DNA from: Conus ventricosus
Lineage: Eukaryota; Mollusca; Gastropoda; Neogastropoda; Conidae
Length of the DNA stretch: 64,000 nucleotides
Direction of reading: 5' to 3'
NCBI GenBank assembly: GCA_018398815.1
Contig: CM031602.1
Location: 99,391,207 to 99,455,206, forward strand
Under the pieces are notes generated by a model that saw only the letters and a program-made list of their open reading frames with translations, was not told the origin of the DNA and did no database searches. Made by a program: the position numbers and the translations under genes. Shown piece after piece: positions 35,053 through 43,788 of the stretch (the stretch's first letter is position 1; each line of letters begins with the position of its first letter).

Positions 35053-35897
35053 ATGTCTCGGGGGCCAGAATCAAAAGCGCAGCTAGCTCCTAAATGCACT
35101 GCAGTAGAGCTAAAAGACCTAGCAGACACAACTGAGTTTGATCTAATAGGTGTGCCAGGAAATGTTTATGATTTGAATACACAGATGACGGGGTTTACAA
35201 ACGAACAGAAATTGAAGACAAAAAACGACAGCAATATCCTACCCTAGAAGAGATAAGAAATTTAAGGGCAAACGATTTTGGCAAACATGAATACAAGCTT
35301 CATAAAAGAGAGAATGCTTGGGCGTTGCTTCCTGAAATTGACTGGAATTTAAAGTTTGAACGACGAAGTCCTAATGTATACTATGATAAGAACAACAATT
35401 TTAGAAAGGCTTTGAATGCAGGCCCCTTTCTTGTTAGCCTGGTTCCAGGAACGCAACAGAAAAAACAGATTGAAATAACTAAGCAGGGTTCTGAATATAT
35501 GCTACAGAGAAAGAAGTCCTTAGCTGAAGTGGGGGGTGACACCGTTTGGCTTAGAATTTACCCCCAAACTAGAATCACTACCTAGGCAAATGACGATGAT
35601 TTTTCGCTTATTTATTACTCCGAGGGAGGGAGATACTAGTTTGCCAGAACATACGTTAATCAGAGGTATACAAAATAAAGGCTGGAAACTTGGATGCCCC
35701 TCTTAAGCTCGTTATTGCAATGACTAAAAAACGGAGACAAAATAAACACCCTTGCATCATCTGACAAGGTTACTGTGATGGTTGACAAAGACAAACTAAC
35801 AGTACTCGACTTTATTTTAATTAAGTATGTTGATTTTATTGCGTTTTACTCTGTTGATGAAGTGCTGCCAGAAGGATTAATAAGAAGATATGTATAA
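35053..35897 (+). pseudogene. P4, RGPE-motif protein, E4 copy
   Basis: About 280 residues, starting MSRGPESKAQLAPKCTAVEL. Frameshift near 35170, stop near 35583 and further breaks near 35730. The C-terminus FYSVDEVLPEGLIRRY is readable. It shows what the uninterrupted P4 looks like at the E4 target site and serves as the reference for the E3 gene split. Confidence 0.72.
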
Positions 35898-35929
35898 GAT
35901 TAATTAAAAAAAATAATCTTGATTAAAAA

Positions 35930-36468
35930 ATGGAGGTTCAACAGTTTAGGTTAGAGCAAATAACTGAACTTCAAAAGGAAATAGAAAGCGACTTGGATAA
36001 GTATAGGGCTACTAGAAAGAAATATGCTAAAGCTTTAAATACTCTTTCTTATGTGATTACTGGCTCATCGGCTGTAGCTAGCGTAAGTGCCGGATCTAGT
36101 GTTGCCGTTTTAGCCAGTGGGATCGGGGCGCCAGCCTCTTTAGCATTAGGAGGTCTTGGTTAGGTTTAGGCGCCGTGTCTATGATTGTAAGTGCCATTTT
36201 AAAAAAATTAACTCCTAAATTACAAAAGCACACTGCCATTGTATCCCTAGCATCAGCAAAACTTTGTTCATTGAGATTAAGAATAAGCAAATCATTACAG
36301 GATGAAAACATTACAGACGAAGAATTTCAGAAGCTTATGGCTGACAGTGAGGACTACAGACGCCAGAAAATTGAACTTCAAAAGGAGTGGAGAAAGACTT
36401 TTACTTCACGACAGGTAGACACTAATGCAATTAAACAAAACATTGAAAACAAACACACGATCAGTTAA
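35930..36468 (+). pseudogene. P5, helical protein with Gly/Ala-rich membrane hairpin, E4 copy
   Basis: Starts MEVQQFRLEQITELQKEIE in ATTAAAAAATG. A coiled coil is followed by the hydrophobic GSSVAVLASGIGAPASLALGGLG, a frameshift at about 36163, then LQKHTAIVSLASAKL and a second helical region (LQDENITDEEFQKL). The intact homologue is at 48398-49069. A membrane-active or scaffold role is conceivable but unproven. Confidence 0.7.
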
Positions 36469-36474
36469 AACCAA

Positions 36475-36966
36475 AATAGGGTAAAAAAGATAATCGCCCT
36501 AAGACAATTAACACCGGTAGGCCTGAATGACTGGCTTGCATTCTCACCAACACGTCTAATATTGATTACAGCCTCCACCACCACCGTTGAAAACCGCCAG
36601 CCTAGGCAGGTAGTCGAGCTGATATTGACCGCAGTCCCAGAGTTGTCGTCTGCTTTAGCCGGGTTTGTCGTCTGCTATTCCAACCGGTCGGGACATGCGC
36701 AGTGGGAATTTCTGTCACTGTCTTCCTGTGAAATATATTTTTCGAGAGTGAGTTGACCTAATTCTGCTTCTTAAAATTTTGTTCACAGAAAAAGCGTGAC
36801 AAAAATTCCCACTGCGCATGTGCTAACCTCATTAACATATGAAATCGAAACAACATTTGTGAGTACGCATGTGTTAACCTTAGTGGATGAATTAACATGA
36901 TGAAATCGAAACAACATTTGTGAGTACGCATGTGCAAATATAAATTAGGATAATGAAATCCTAGAC
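36475..36966. repeat. Non-coding segment of E4 with inverted and direct repeats
   Basis: An imperfect inverted repeat of about 45 bp (around 36690-36735 and 36783-36826) has the core CATGCGCAGTGGGAATTT. Directly after it come two direct copies of ATGAAATCGAAACAACATTT plus GTGAGTACGCATGTG, about 59 bp apart (from about 36838 and 36899). No gene. It could be an origin or a control region for P12 downstream; inference only. Confidence 0.7.
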
Positions 36967-37273
36967 ATGGACGAACCTCCCCAAAGCCAACCCTCAACTA
37001 GCCAGCCATCAACAAGCCAGCCCTCAACTAGCCAACCTTCAACTAACCAACCATCAACAAGTGGAACTCGTGTGTTTCGTTTTTTAGAAGCGTTGCGATA
37101 GATTCGAGTATTTCAACCACTGCGTTAAAGTACGCCTTTCCAGAAAGAAAAACGAACTTTGTAGATTAAAAGAAAAAAGTAGAAAGCAAAAACAGAGAAT
37201 CCGTGATCTTACAAAAGAAGTAAGGGCTACAGAGGTGCAAATAGACCAAGTTAATCAGAAATATCTTCATTAA
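36967..37273 (+). pseudogene. P12, QPSTS-repeat and coiled-coil small protein (frameshifted)
   Basis: ATG at 36967 opens MDEPPQ, then five tandem SQPST/NQPST pentapeptides (codons 7-31) and GTRVFRFLEALR. A stop follows at about 37099. One base away a second frame continues to 37273 with a Lys/Arg/Glu-rich heptad region (KNELCRLKEKSRKQKQRIR). Total about 100 residues. The function is unknown. It has no counterpart in E5. Confidence 0.5.
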
Positions 37274-38119
37274 AAAAATTGAATGGTTGTGATTCTCAAT
37301 CACAGTCTGAGTGAAGGGCATAGCGCCATCGTTACAGTGTCAATATTCTTCATAGAACCCGTCAGGTAAGTTATTGATTTTTCCCTCTTCACCACTAAAC
37401 ATGTGTTGCAGTGCGCGCGTGTGAGGTAGAGAGAGGAGGGAGGGATGAGAGGCGGAGGCGGACAGAGAGAGGCATAGAGAGCTGCTGCGGATTATTTATT
37501 TTTTTTAATACTATCCAGCCGACAGCAACACAACAGCGCCATTCCTGCACGCCGCACACCGTGCACAGCGCGCATTCGCTGCTGACGCACAGATTTGGCC
37601 ACTTTCTAATTTATTTTTACGGTAGCTCTACAACAACTGACAGTCTTGTGTTAGGTGTCACAGGAAAGAACAAACACTCAACTCCCTCATCACCAGATCC
37701 ACTTTGTAATACGATTTCAAGCACTTCATTGAGCGAGAAATCGCTACACCCCCCCGCCTGACCGACATTTCTTCTCACACAGGAAACACGTGCCGCACGC
37801 GGCGTGCCGGTTTTGCCAGTTCTTTGTTTCAAACCTGCTGGGGTCAGCCAAGTTCAATTTAGGCCACTGAAAGTATGGGTCGACAACTCGTTCCAACATC
37901 CCCAAGACTAGTTACAGCGCTTATTTCCCTTCTACCGTTTCATGCAAAGTGTAGGAATTTTTTATGTTCCCGTCGTGTGGTGGTGGGTAACACGGGGTGT
38001 ACTGCTGTCTGTCCGTTACCCGGACTTGGGCGACTCGCCTCAAGGGAGAGAAATCCTGTTACCCCATTTGAACGACTCGGCTGGAAAAAGTTAAAGTTAT
38101 AATTTTATTCGGTTTAAAA
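37274..38119. other. Non-coding or unrecognised segment of E4
   Basis: Contains a purine-rich block (37425-37485) and GC-richer sequence than the surrounding element genes. Open frames here have no motif and no TAAAAATG context. It may be a control region or a captured host piece. Confidence 0.4.
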
Positions 38120-38399
38120 TGAAGCCAGAAGAAGTTAAAAGCTTACAAATATACTTCACACGTTGAATTGGAAGGGCCATAGAGAAAGGTTAAGGAGCAG
38201 GTTTGAAACATCAATTACTGATCTTTTTATTCACATAAATATACAAACAAACGTGAAGAAGGCCATCAGTGAAATACAAGATTCTTGGCCCCCACAGGCC
38301 ATAAAATTGTTTGCCATTTTAGTTGATTATATGGCTTCTGAAGATGTTTATCTGACTTTTTCTACCAGCCCTGAAGGAGTAGCTATTCGCTTTAATTAA
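38120..38399 (+). CDS. Small paralogue of the polymerase N-terminal region
   Basis: An ATG at 38120 (AAAATGAAG) opens 14 codons before a stop. An overlapping frame from 38163 runs 78 codons. Its second half (INIQTNVKKAISEI, PPQAIKLFAILVDYMASEDVYL) aligns with the N-terminal region of polB (NPTNVHESVAHAIS, PPVKVLLAVLIDYITPDDSN). So it appears to be a separate short gene derived from, or donor to, the polymerase N-terminus. It may have one frameshift near its start. Confidence 0.5.
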
Positions 38400-38477
38400 G
38401 ATTAGGTTTTACGATTAGAAAAGACTATAAATAACAGTTGAATTACAATTATTTTTTTATTTATTTTAGATTTAAAA

Positions 38478-38732
38478 ATGGCTGCCGAACTTAGTGTATC
38501 TGATTTAAAGAAGTGTAATGAACTATTTAACGAGACAATGAAAGCGTTCAACATTAATTTTAGTGAATCTAGTTTTGAGAATGATGTAAACAATATAATA
38601 AAAGATTATAGTGAACTATTTAACGAAGCAATCAAAGTGATGAACATTGACTGTAGTGATTCAGAAAAAGCTAAAATGCTGGCGGACGTTATTGTACAGT
38701 TAACATGTCTTGATGTTGCAACGCTTAGGTGA
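38478..38732 (+). CDS. P13, small two-repeat helical protein
   Basis: 84 codons starting in GATTTAAAAATGGC. Two internal repeats: NELFNETMKAFNINFSES and SELFNEAIKVMNIDCSDS. A following hydrophobic LADVIVQLTCLDVA resembles the LIDYI region of its neighbours. It is unbroken. It may be a third, more divergent relative of the polymerase N-terminal module. No function known. Confidence 0.5.
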   Translation: MAAELSVSDLKKCNELFNETMKAFNINFSESSFENDVNNIIKDYSELFNEAIKVMNIDCSDSEKAKMLADVIVQLTCLDVATLR

Positions 38733-38782
38733 AGCATAAAAAAGCGGGTTTTTACTTACTTTTACATACATTTATTTTTTTA

Positions 38783-38805
38783 TTTACGTAAATATTTTGA
38801 GTTAA
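38783..38805 (+). promoter_or_regulatory. Candidate polymerase-gene promoter motif (E4)
   Basis: TTTACGTAAATATTTTGAGT immediately before the polB start of E4. The same string with small changes precedes 44781, and its AAATATTTTGAGTTA half precedes the E5 polB start on the minus strand. Confidence 0.4.
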
Positions 38806-38808
38806 TAA

Positions 38809-39088
38809 ATGAGCCTCACAAACGCGTCTGAGTTTGAAAAACTGCTGGCCAGCGCACTGGTGAAAGGTAGTGACAAACAATTAATCAATATGTTTAGCGA
38901 AGTAGACATGAGCATCATTAACCCCACAAACGTTCATGAAAGCGTGGCACATGCTATCTCTAAAATCCCAGAGTCTCTTCAGATGGAGCCGCCAGTAAAA
39001 GTGCTGTTGGCCGTTCTGATTGATTATATAACGCCTGATGATAGTAACATGGGAGTCTGGGTTTCAACTAAACAGAAAGAAGTAATCA
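38809..39088 (+). pseudogene. Family B DNA polymerase, N-terminal fragment, E4 copy, cut by E5
   Basis: Starts MSLTNASEFEKLLASAL. It has the NPTNVHESVAHAIS and VKVLLAVLIDYI segments and the strand GVWVSTKQ, matching the E5 polymerase N-terminus. It stops matching where E5 begins; the next homologous residues resume at 55142. The remaining codons of the open frame read into the E5 terminus and are not native. Confidence 0.8.
39084..39088 (+). repeat. Target-site duplication AATCA, left of E5
   Basis: Same five bases as 55142-55146. A sixth base (T) could be included depending on where the terminus is drawn. Confidence 0.8.
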
Positions 39089-39233
39089 AGAGAACTATAA
39101 AATGCCAATCCTAACTCACTTCGCCCTCAAACCAGTTTTCAGGCGAAGTGACCTAGGATTGGCATTTTATAGTTCTCTGACAAGTAAGACTTCAATAACC
39201 ATAAAAATAACGATTATCTACAAACAAACATAC
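39089..39233 (+). repeat. E5 left terminal inverted repeat with 90-bp palindrome
   Basis: 39089-39178 folds on itself: 37-nt arms with two mismatches around a 16-nt centre (CTCAAACCAGTTTTCA). Then GACAAGTAAGACTTCAATAA and the following bases match the right end in inverse orientation to about 39233. Reading outward to inward, both ends carry the palindrome in the same orientation. Confidence 0.92.
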
Positions 39234-39722
39234 TTAACGTAGGGGGAAAGCAGCAGTGGCTGAACGCACCCCATAGAGCAACGTAGAGGAAAAGCAGCAG
39301 TAGCTGAACACGCCCCATACACAAACGCCGGTGCAGGTAAGCCTTTAATTGCTAATTGTTGGCCTACCTAAGGACTCCACACTATCAGATTACTGCTGAG
39401 GTCTATCATTAGGACTGTAACCGCCATAAGGCGGGACTCGCGCTGCGTCAGATCTTATTATGCTAAAAACAGTTTCAGACATGTTTACTGTGTGCAGCCT
39501 CTTATCAAATCAAGTGCTGAGCTTAATCACGTGACGCTTTGTGTTGTGGCAGCTGTGCCTAGTTGCCGCCATTTTACATTTAACAGCGGTGCTGTGCGGT
39601 CGTATGCTGTGTGCTAGCATTAGAACTTGTGTGTGTTAAAAACATGGCGAGTCAGGGAAGTGATGTTTTAAAATGCCTTCTGCCAGTGCTGGAAGTGACA
39701 CTAATATTACTTCAAGAAATGG
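39234..39722. other. E5 left subterminal segment, no confident gene
   Basis: Opens with two copies of a motif of type AAAGCAGCAGTGGCTGAACG. An open frame from 39644 (MASQGSDVLKCLLPVLEVTL) would run into the A-type repeat at 39723, so a small gene may have been truncated here. Confidence 0.35.
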
Positions 39723-39952
39723 AGAGAATGTCTTTATACGGGTTAAGACCACCCATCTTATTTTGCACGAAAACCCCCCCTTTTCACATACAAATCACGC
39801 CCATCGCATATTAATTTTGCCAAAATCAACACCTGTTTTCACACAAAGATTAACATCCAAAAACCTCTAAAAATCACATATTCTGCACATTAAACGGGGG
39901 CTTACGTGCTAGTAAGATAGGGTGATCGTGAACCCGTATAAAGACATTCTCT
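39723..39952 (+). repeat. Solo A-type palindromic repeat inside E5
   Basis: 230 bp with the E1/E2/E4 family interior, but a distinct outer arm (AGAGAATGTCTTTATACGGG) that is mirrored exactly at its other end (CCCGTATAAAGACATTCTCT). No partner copy and no clear 5-bp duplication flank it (ATGG left, CCAG right). Confidence 0.85.
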
Positions 39953-40029
39953 CCAGGGATATAAAAAATGAACTAAACAACTATATGGTTTGACGGCCTT
40001 AGAACGGCCCCAATTAATATTGATCGTCG

Positions 40030-40120
40030 AGCACGTGTGCAGCAGACCATACATCACGTGATGTGACTAACGTGCACACGTGCAGAGCTTAGCCAATCAA
40101 TAGGAAGCATGACGTCATTC
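40030..40120. promoter_or_regulatory. Candidate host-type control sites upstream of P10 in E5
   Basis: Contains GCACGTGTGCA and TGCACACGTGC as a spaced inverted pair, ATCACGTGAT (E-box palindrome), AGCCAATCA (CCAAT type) and TGACGTCA (a perfect CRE octamer, 40110-40117) within 90 bp, about 90 bp before the P10 start. This density of animal transcription-factor sites is unlike the A/T-rich starts of other element genes. Confidence 0.45.
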
Positions 40121-40205
40121 TGTGGGGAGCCGCCCGTGCTAATCATTTATGCAGTGGACAGCCAAGGTGTTAGACGTGTGTGTGTGTTTATCTCTCTCTG
40201 AACAA

Positions 40206-40908
40206 ATGGCTGATTTGAATTTGGAGGCCGGTCCTTTTTCACAAGAGGTTATAATGGACGCCAATTCTCAAGAAAGCCAAACTGAGCATTTGCTTTATTC
40301 GGATGATCAAAAAAGAATAATATTGAAACACAAAAAGTATTATCAAGAAATGATTTCATATCTTGAAAAATTGGAACGTGCGAGCCTTGCTCGACCGGCC
40401 CGGTCAAAATAGAGCTTAAATCTTTTGGAAACGAAGCAACGAAAACGTGAAATGACAGTAAGTGAACTGGACGCCTTTTACGTAATTGTTTTGTAGAGCA
40501 ACTTGTTTATGAGCTGATTGACGAAGCTGTTTTTATGAAGCTGAAAAAATGGTTGAAATTACGCCTGTTTTAACTGAAGGCCGACTATGAGATCAAATCT
40601 GAAAATTGTAAACTCTTTGGCAATCTTTGCTTTTAGGCCATTGGCTTGAAAGAACAAAACTGTTTAAAAATTTTGCACGGGTCGGCCTCCCCACAGAATT
40701 TAGTCGTGACATCCTTTGTTAAAGAAAATGTCTCATTCATGATTCATATGCAAGAAGGATGATTCTGCTGTCAAACGCCTTTTACCACTTCCCCAAGTTT
40801 CATAAACTGGGAATGAGTTTTGATGATTTACTGAACAAACGCCATAAAATTCTAACCTACATGTCTGAGAAGGAAGAATTCAGAAAGTTCTGGCAATCTG
40901 AAGTCTGA
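40206..40908 (+). pseudogene. P10, conserved element protein, E5 copy (frameshifted)
   Basis: Starts MADLNLEAGPFSQEV, open for 68 codons, then several frame changes. The C-terminal block (YARRMILLSNAFYHF-like, FPKFHKLGMS, KFWQSE) matches the E2 copy. It is the only gene on this side of E5 and points away from the left terminus. Function unknown. Confidence 0.5.
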
Positions 40909-40909
40909 T

Positions 40910-41133
40910 GCTTTCAAGCCTGGCGGACTGGCAAAACCGTTCGGATCCGAACGGTTTTCTAAAAATAGATCTTACGTTACCTGTTTTCAAGCCTGTGGAC
41001 TGACAAAACCGTTCGGATCCGAACGGTTTTCTAAAAATAGATCTTACGTCACCTGCTTTCAAGCCTGGCGGACTGGCAAAACCGTTCGGATCCGAACGTT
41101 TTCTAAAAATAGATCTTACGTCACCTGCTTTCA
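40910..41133. repeat. Palindrome array downstream of P10 in E5
   Basis: Three direct copies of a unit of about 74 bp. Each holds a perfect palindrome with arms AACCGTTCGG and CCGAACGGTT around AT, followed by TTCTAAAAATAGATCTTACG and CTGCTTTCAAGCCTG. The third palindrome has lost one arm base. Its place relative to P10 matches the CAAACGTTC/GAACGTTTG array of E2. Confidence 0.92.
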
Positions 41134-41489
41134 ACGTTCTGCTTCAACTGCCCTCTCAGTGAACGCCACAAACACATGACGCGGGCTAAAACAGTAACGG
41201 GTTTGCAAAACCGCCCGGCTATTGATTGTGCATGTAGTTTCTCTTCGCCGTCTGACTGACTTGAGCCGTGCCTACGCTTCACCTGCTTTAAGGCTGCTTT
41301 CGGGCGGCCGCCGAGAGTGTTAACAACAAAAAGCCCTTTTCACTTTCCTCACAAGCACCTCCCTATTGTGTGTGTGTTTGTTGTTTGTTTGTTGTTTGTT
41401 TGTGTGTGTGTGTGTGTTTTGCCTACAAAGTGCAGTAACTCCTGCACACCCCCACCCCACGCACGCACGCCCCCACCCCACGCATGCAC

Positions 41490-41800
41490 ACACTCAAGTC
41501 ACTTCTAAGTTCTTAACTCAAGTCACTTCTAAGTTCTTAACTTAAGTCACCCCAAGTCACTTCTAAGTTCTTACTCAAGTTCTTACTCAGTCGTTCTCAA
41601 GTCATCCTCAAGTTCTTACTTAAGTCACTTCTAAGTTCTACTCAAGTCAACCTCAAGTTATCCTCAAGTCACTTCTAAGTTCTTACTCAAGTTGTCCTCA
41701 AGTTATCCTTAAGTTCTTACTCAAGTCACCTCAAGATTGTAATGAAGACATCCTTTAAGTACAACCAAGTTCTTATTCAAGTTATCTTATAATTATCAAA
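41490..41800. repeat. AAGTTCTTA/AAGTCACTT tandem repeats in E5
   Basis: More than twenty degenerate copies of short units such as CAAGTCACTTCTAAGTTCTT. Located just outside P11/P6. A comparable block with AGTTCTTAACTT words occupies the same place beside P6 in E4 (59042-59295). Confidence 0.85.
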
Positions 41801-41815
41801 AAAAAACAATACAAT

Positions 41816-42058
41816 CTATGTTTTTATCTTAAATAGTAGATGTCTAATATAGTACACACACGCCTCAAAAAACACGTCATCGCTGAGGATGTCTTGCTCA
41901 GCGCCTTTGGCGCGAGATCGGTCAGCATAGATCTTAATGAAGTTCTTACATCGTAAGCAACCACATTGATTACAATTCTGGTCTATGGAAATGTCTTTTA
42001 TAGACTCCATGTCTTTATTTATTGACTTCATCATTTTAAACAAATAATAATCCGTCAT
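41816..42058 (-). CDS. P11, small cysteine-rich protein
   Basis: 80 codons, intact, starting MTDYYLFKMMKSINKDMES just after a run of type AAAATAAAACATG on the minus strand. Contains CNQCGCLRCKNF, a compact cysteine cluster that could bind zinc, then an acidic middle and FFEACVYYIRHLLF. It is not found in E4. Function unknown. Confidence 0.55.
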   Translation of the reverse strand: MTDYYLFKMMKSINKDMESIKDISIDQNCNQCGCLRCKNFIKIYADRSRAKGAEQDILSDDVFFEACVYYIRHLLFKIKT

Positions 42059-42143
42059 GTTTTATTTTTATCAAAGAAACAAATTTATTTATAATAAATC
42101 AAAAACCAATCTAGTATGGTAGGATTGCAGTATCAATAAAGTA

Positions 42144-42620
42144 TTAATGCATTACAAATGGATTAATATCAACTTTTGTTGTTAGCAGTTCTGGCATGCT
42201 TTTGTGTTCGGCTTTTATATTTAGTGGTGGAGATTGTTCAGACTGCTTTGGTTTTAGCTGTCTTTGTTTATATATTTTATAACCGTAATAACCGCCCCAT
42301 GCAGCAATGAAGCCAAAAATGGCACCTTTAAGAAACCTTGAAGGCTTTAGTGGTGTTGTTGTTGTTGTAGGGCTTGACTCAACTTGTTCTGGTGTTTCTA
42401 TAGCAGGCATTGAAAAAACTGGCTGCGGCTCTTGCACTTTTTCATTATGAGTTATATTATGTGATTGTAATTTTAATTTTCTTTGTTTGTTCAACTCTGC
42501 TACTCTTTTTCCTGCTGCAACGCGTCCAGGATGTTTACGAGTCACTTTCTCCACTTGATTCAATGTTTCCTGATTCAATATTTCCTGATTCTGATTCTGC
42601 TGATTTTCCAGCTCGTTCAT
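42144..42620 (-). CDS. P6, PGRVAAGKR-motif single-pass membrane protein, E5 copy, intact
   Basis: 158 codons. N-terminal tandem NQE/LNQE repeats, then KHPGRVAAGKRVAELNKQRK (basic, about residues 29-48), a low-complexity middle and one hydrophobic helix (GAIFGFIAAWGGYYGYKIY, about 108-126). The same motif pattern is in the E4 copy. Its start overlaps the end of P7 by 86 bp on the same strand in another frame. Probably a membrane or virion-associated protein; inference. Confidence 0.68.
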   Translation of the reverse strand: MNELENQQNQNQEILNQETLNQVEKVTRKHPGRVAAGKRVAELNKQRKLKLQSHNITHNEKVQEPQPVFSMPAIETPEQVESSPTTTTTPLKPSRFLKGAIFGFIAAWGGYYGYKIYKQRQLKPKQSEQSPPLNIKAEHKSMPELLTTKVDINPFVMH

Positions 42621-43089
42621 TTTGAAGGGAAATAAAATCTATATGATTAAAAGTTATTAATCCCATGATTAGCGGTGATAACAATGCTCCAAATCTGTAA
42701 TATAAATCGCAGCTTAGAGACTCTAATGACTTTGTTAAAACTGGATCCTGCGTTAAATCATACATAAAATCTTGTTCAGAATCAATAGGAGCAAATCTAC
42801 TGACTAGTTTAGTGTACAAACTAAGAACTGTTTGCCCGACGCTTTTTACCATTCTCGACCCCAGCTGCGCTTCATACCTGTTATGATACTTTATAATGTC
42901 TTGTGGCGACATCTGTTGAATCTGTTCTATGCTGAATTCAGTTCCGAGGAACTGTTTTGTTTTTCCACATGCTGCCAAAGAATACAACCTCTCCTTTTTA
43001 GGCATAATAGCTTGGTCATCAACTTCTTCATTTGTAAGTCCAAGACGGTTTAGGCTGCTCTGTAGCTCTAGTAGATCATCGCTGTTCAT
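42535..43089 (-). CDS. P7, LYSLAACGKTKQ-motif protein, E5 copy, intact
   Basis: 184 codons from MNSDDLLELQSSLNRLG. Motifs: KKERLYSLAACGKTKQFLGT (about 31-50), YHNRYEAQLGSRMVKSVGQT, DSEQDF and a hydrophobic LSPLIMGLITF near the end. The C-terminal 30 codons (ESGNIESGNIESS) are repetitive and share DNA with P6. It is divergent from P8, with start codons 35 bp apart. Conserved in E4. Function unknown. Confidence 0.68.
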   Translation of the reverse strand: MNSDDLLELQSSLNRLGLTNEEVDDQAIMPKKERLYSLAACGKTKQFLGTEFSIEQIQQMSPQDIIKYHNRYEAQLGSRMVKSVGQTVLSLYTKLVSRFAPIDSEQDFMYDLTQDPVLTKSLESLSCDLYYRFGALLSPLIMGLITFNHIDFISLQNERAGKSAESESGNIESGNIESSGESDS

Positions 43090-43123
43090 GTTTTTATTAA
43101 TTATAATTATTTTATTTTTAAAA

Positions 43124-43348
43124 ATGAGCACCGAAAAAACTATTACTAACCTTGTATACCATTCTGCTGTTATTGGAGGTCTAAGTGTAGGATACACGGT
43201 GCTTGGTAAAAGCTTGTTAAAAATAAAACCAGCAGATCTTGGCAAACTAGACTTTGAAGACTCGACAAAACTGATTGCTATTATTGCAGCTTCATTTGCT
43301 ACGAAAGATTTTCTAGTTAAGCAAGGAATAATTCCTGACAATATGTAA
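43124..43348 (+). CDS. P8, YHSAVI-motif small membrane protein, E5 copy, intact
   Basis: 74 codons in TTTTAAAAATG context. YHSAVIGGLSVGYTVLGK forms a glycine-rich hydrophobic segment, followed by IKPADLGKLDFED and a second hydrophobic helix (LIAIIAASFATKDFL). Two-helix small membrane protein. E4 carries two tandem relatives. Confidence 0.68.
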   Translation: MSTEKTITNLVYHSAVIGGLSVGYTVLGKSLLKIKPADLGKLDFEDSTKLIAIIAASFATKDFLVKQGIIPDNM

Positions 43349-43373
43349 AAATAAAAAAATACATTTATAAAAA

Positions 43374-43781
43374 ATGGCTTCACTCGTAATGATGATAGGT
43401 GGCACTGTGGTGAATGCGCTTGCTTTTAGCGGAAGTAATTACGCATTTAGTAAACTACGGGATGAAGGCGAGAGAAAAAGACATAACAAAGCGGTAGAGC
43501 AACTAGCTGCAGCACAAGATCGCTATGAAAAGCAGAGAATCGAGCAGTTGGATTTTATTAACGATAAACTGAAAAAACAGGGGCACGCATCTTACACATT
43601 TAAAGATGTTGATCAAGCAATAAAAGAGTATTATCTAGTAACGGGCAAACCAATCGAGACATTGCCCCCACCAAAATTCAGTGACTTTTATCAGCCATCT
43701 GAAAAACAAAAGATGCAAGAAATCGCGTTTATTGTCTTTGGCATGACCGTTGTGTATTTTGTTGCGCATTATATTGGCTGA
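43374..43781 (+). CDS. P9, LAFSGSNY-motif protein, E5 copy, intact
   Basis: 135 codons in TTATAAAAAATG context. N-terminal hydrophobic VMMIGGTVVNALAFSGSNYA, then a Lys/Glu/Arg helix (KRHNKAVEQLAAAQDRYEKQ), YYLVTGKPIETLPPP, FYQPSEKQ and a C-terminal hydrophobic helix. The family is common in virus-derived elements of cnidarian and mollusc genomes as far as I recall. Function unknown. It ends 7 bp before the integrase start. Confidence 0.7.
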   Translation: MASLVMMIGGTVVNALAFSGSNYAFSKLRDEGERKRHNKAVEQLAAAQDRYEKQRIEQLDFINDKLKKQGHASYTFKDVDQAIKEYYLVTGKPIETLPPPKFSDFYQPSEKQKMQEIAFIVFGMTVVYFVAHYIG

Positions 43782-43788
43782 ATAAAAA

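Noticed and set aside
37411..37761. 116-codon open frame
   Set aside because: Low-complexity Arg/Ser composition, no start context of the kind seen for element genes, no motif.
39089..39178. Rho-independent terminator
   Set aside because: The hairpin is at the end of a eukaryotic mobile element and is repeated in inverse at the other end; it is a terminus, not a bacterial terminator.
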